Source: a bacterium (GTDB lineage Bacteria; Vulcanimicrobiota; Xenobia; Xenobiales; Xenobiaceae). From it: a DNA stretch of 22,175 nt. Where the stretch lies: contig JALHDH010000087.1 of the NCBI GenBank assembly GCA_022839105.1, forward strand, positions 1-22,175. Reading direction: 5' to 3'. Under the pieces are notes generated by a model that was not told the DNA's origin, did not search any database, and saw nothing but the letters and a program-made list of their open reading frames with translations. A program made the translations under genes and the position numbers. Positions within the stretch are counted from its first letter, which is position 1. The number at the start of each line of letters is the position of its first letter. Positions 21,778 to 22,175 of this stretch are shown one piece after another.

Positions 21778-22175
21778 CTACAGATTCAGGGTCAGGGGGG
21801 CCTGGTTCAGCGCGTGCAGGACGAGGCTGATCGGCTTGGCATCGATCGGAACCTCGTAGACCAGGTATCCGAAGTTGATGCCGAAGGGGCGCAGGATCAC
21901 CAGCCAGAAGTTGCTCAGGCCGTCGATGTGGTCGTAGGAGGCGTTCTTCTGATCCAGCAACGAGAAGCGGCCCGTGTAGATCTGCACCTGCTCGGAGATG
22001 TTCTGCTGGGAGAGGTAGACCACCACGAACTTGTAGCCCGTGCGAGGCCTGTAGAAGTCCTTGATCACCGTGACGTTCTCGAGGTTGGTCACGGTCACCT
22101 GGAAGACCGAGTTCTGGGCCGACCGGGGCACATAGACCCCATCCCCCGGGCGCTGGGCGTTGGGCGGCATGGGCG
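21778..22175 (-). CDS. DUF4352-like protein, N-terminus outside window
   Basis: The frame is open to the right edge. The first ATG (22170) opens on a Pro/Gly linker, so the true start, probably with a lipoprotein or signal segment, is likely outside. The visible beta-sandwich reads VFQVTVTNLENVTVIKDFYR, then GYKFVVVYLSQQNISEQVQI, GRFSLLDQKNASYD and FGYLVYEVPIDAKPISLVLH. This order (core strand, VVVYL, LLDQ, then GYLVYEVP) is typical of the DUF4352/immunoprotease-inhibitor-like fold. Such domains are usually exported and of unknown function. It is followed at 99 bp by the solute-binding protein gene on the same strand. Confidence 0.7.
   Translation of the reverse strand, partial: PMPPNAQRPGDGVYVPRSAQNSVFQVTVTNLENVTVIKDFYRPRTGYKFVVVYLSQQNISEQVQIYTGRFSLLDQKNASYDHIDGLSNFWLVILRPFGINFGYLVYEVPIDAKPISLVLHALNQAPLTLNL

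Overview
The window is a high-GC bacterial chromosomal segment with compact genes, many GGAGG-type ribosome binding sites and very few A/T-rich stretches. Three type IV pilin-like genes, an HtrA/DegP-type protease with an N-terminal membrane anchor, a secreted lytic transglycosylase and a periplasmic-type solute-binding protein suggest a diderm (Gram-negative-type) envelope. No gene here fixes the phylum, and I do not assign one. I see no transposase, integrase, phage structural gene, CRISPR array or rRNA.

Left part (1-4178): the 3' part of an aerobic glycerol-3-phosphate dehydrogenase gene enters from the left edge. It is followed by a convergent gene for an unknown 144-aa protein, a divergent gene for a small PD-(D/E)XK nuclease-like protein, and a minus-strand pair coding for an HD-domain phosphohydrolase and a cytosolic-looking seven-repeat PQQ-type beta-propeller.

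Middle (4179-10002): a plus-strand run holds typA/bipA, a Gln-rich membrane-anchored protein of unknown function, an HtrA-like protease with two PDZ domains, and a lytic transglycosylase. The typA promoter places its -10 box only 8 nt before the ATG, so the mRNA is probably leaderless. Between the protease and the transglycosylase lies a tiny minus-strand gene that appears broken by a one-base frameshift.

Right part (9959-22175): everything is on the minus strand, so reading order is from high to low coordinates. A DUF4352-like protein (cut by the right edge) and an orphan carbohydrate-type ABC solute-binding protein come first. Next is a tightly overlapping operon DUF58 - transglutaminase-like TgpA family - YfhO-like GT-C membrane protein. 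A 369-bp gap with a good sigma70 promoter and a long leader precedes an unusual basic protein that has an HTH-like N-terminus and two copies of a KGGWLKGLPR domain. After it come a highly structured 220-bp spacer, tRNA-Gln(TTG) with its own promoter and terminator, and a three-gene minor (pseudo)pilin operon (PilV/GspI-, PilW/GspJ- and PilX/GspK-like) that fits an assembled pilus-tip complex.

Most of the segment is housekeeping or envelope biology. The candidates for something undescribed are the KGGWLKGLPR repeat protein, the three tandem perfect inverted repeats next to tRNA-Gln, the Gln-rich anchored protein between typA and htrA, the oversized tip pilin, and the frameshifted mini-gene.
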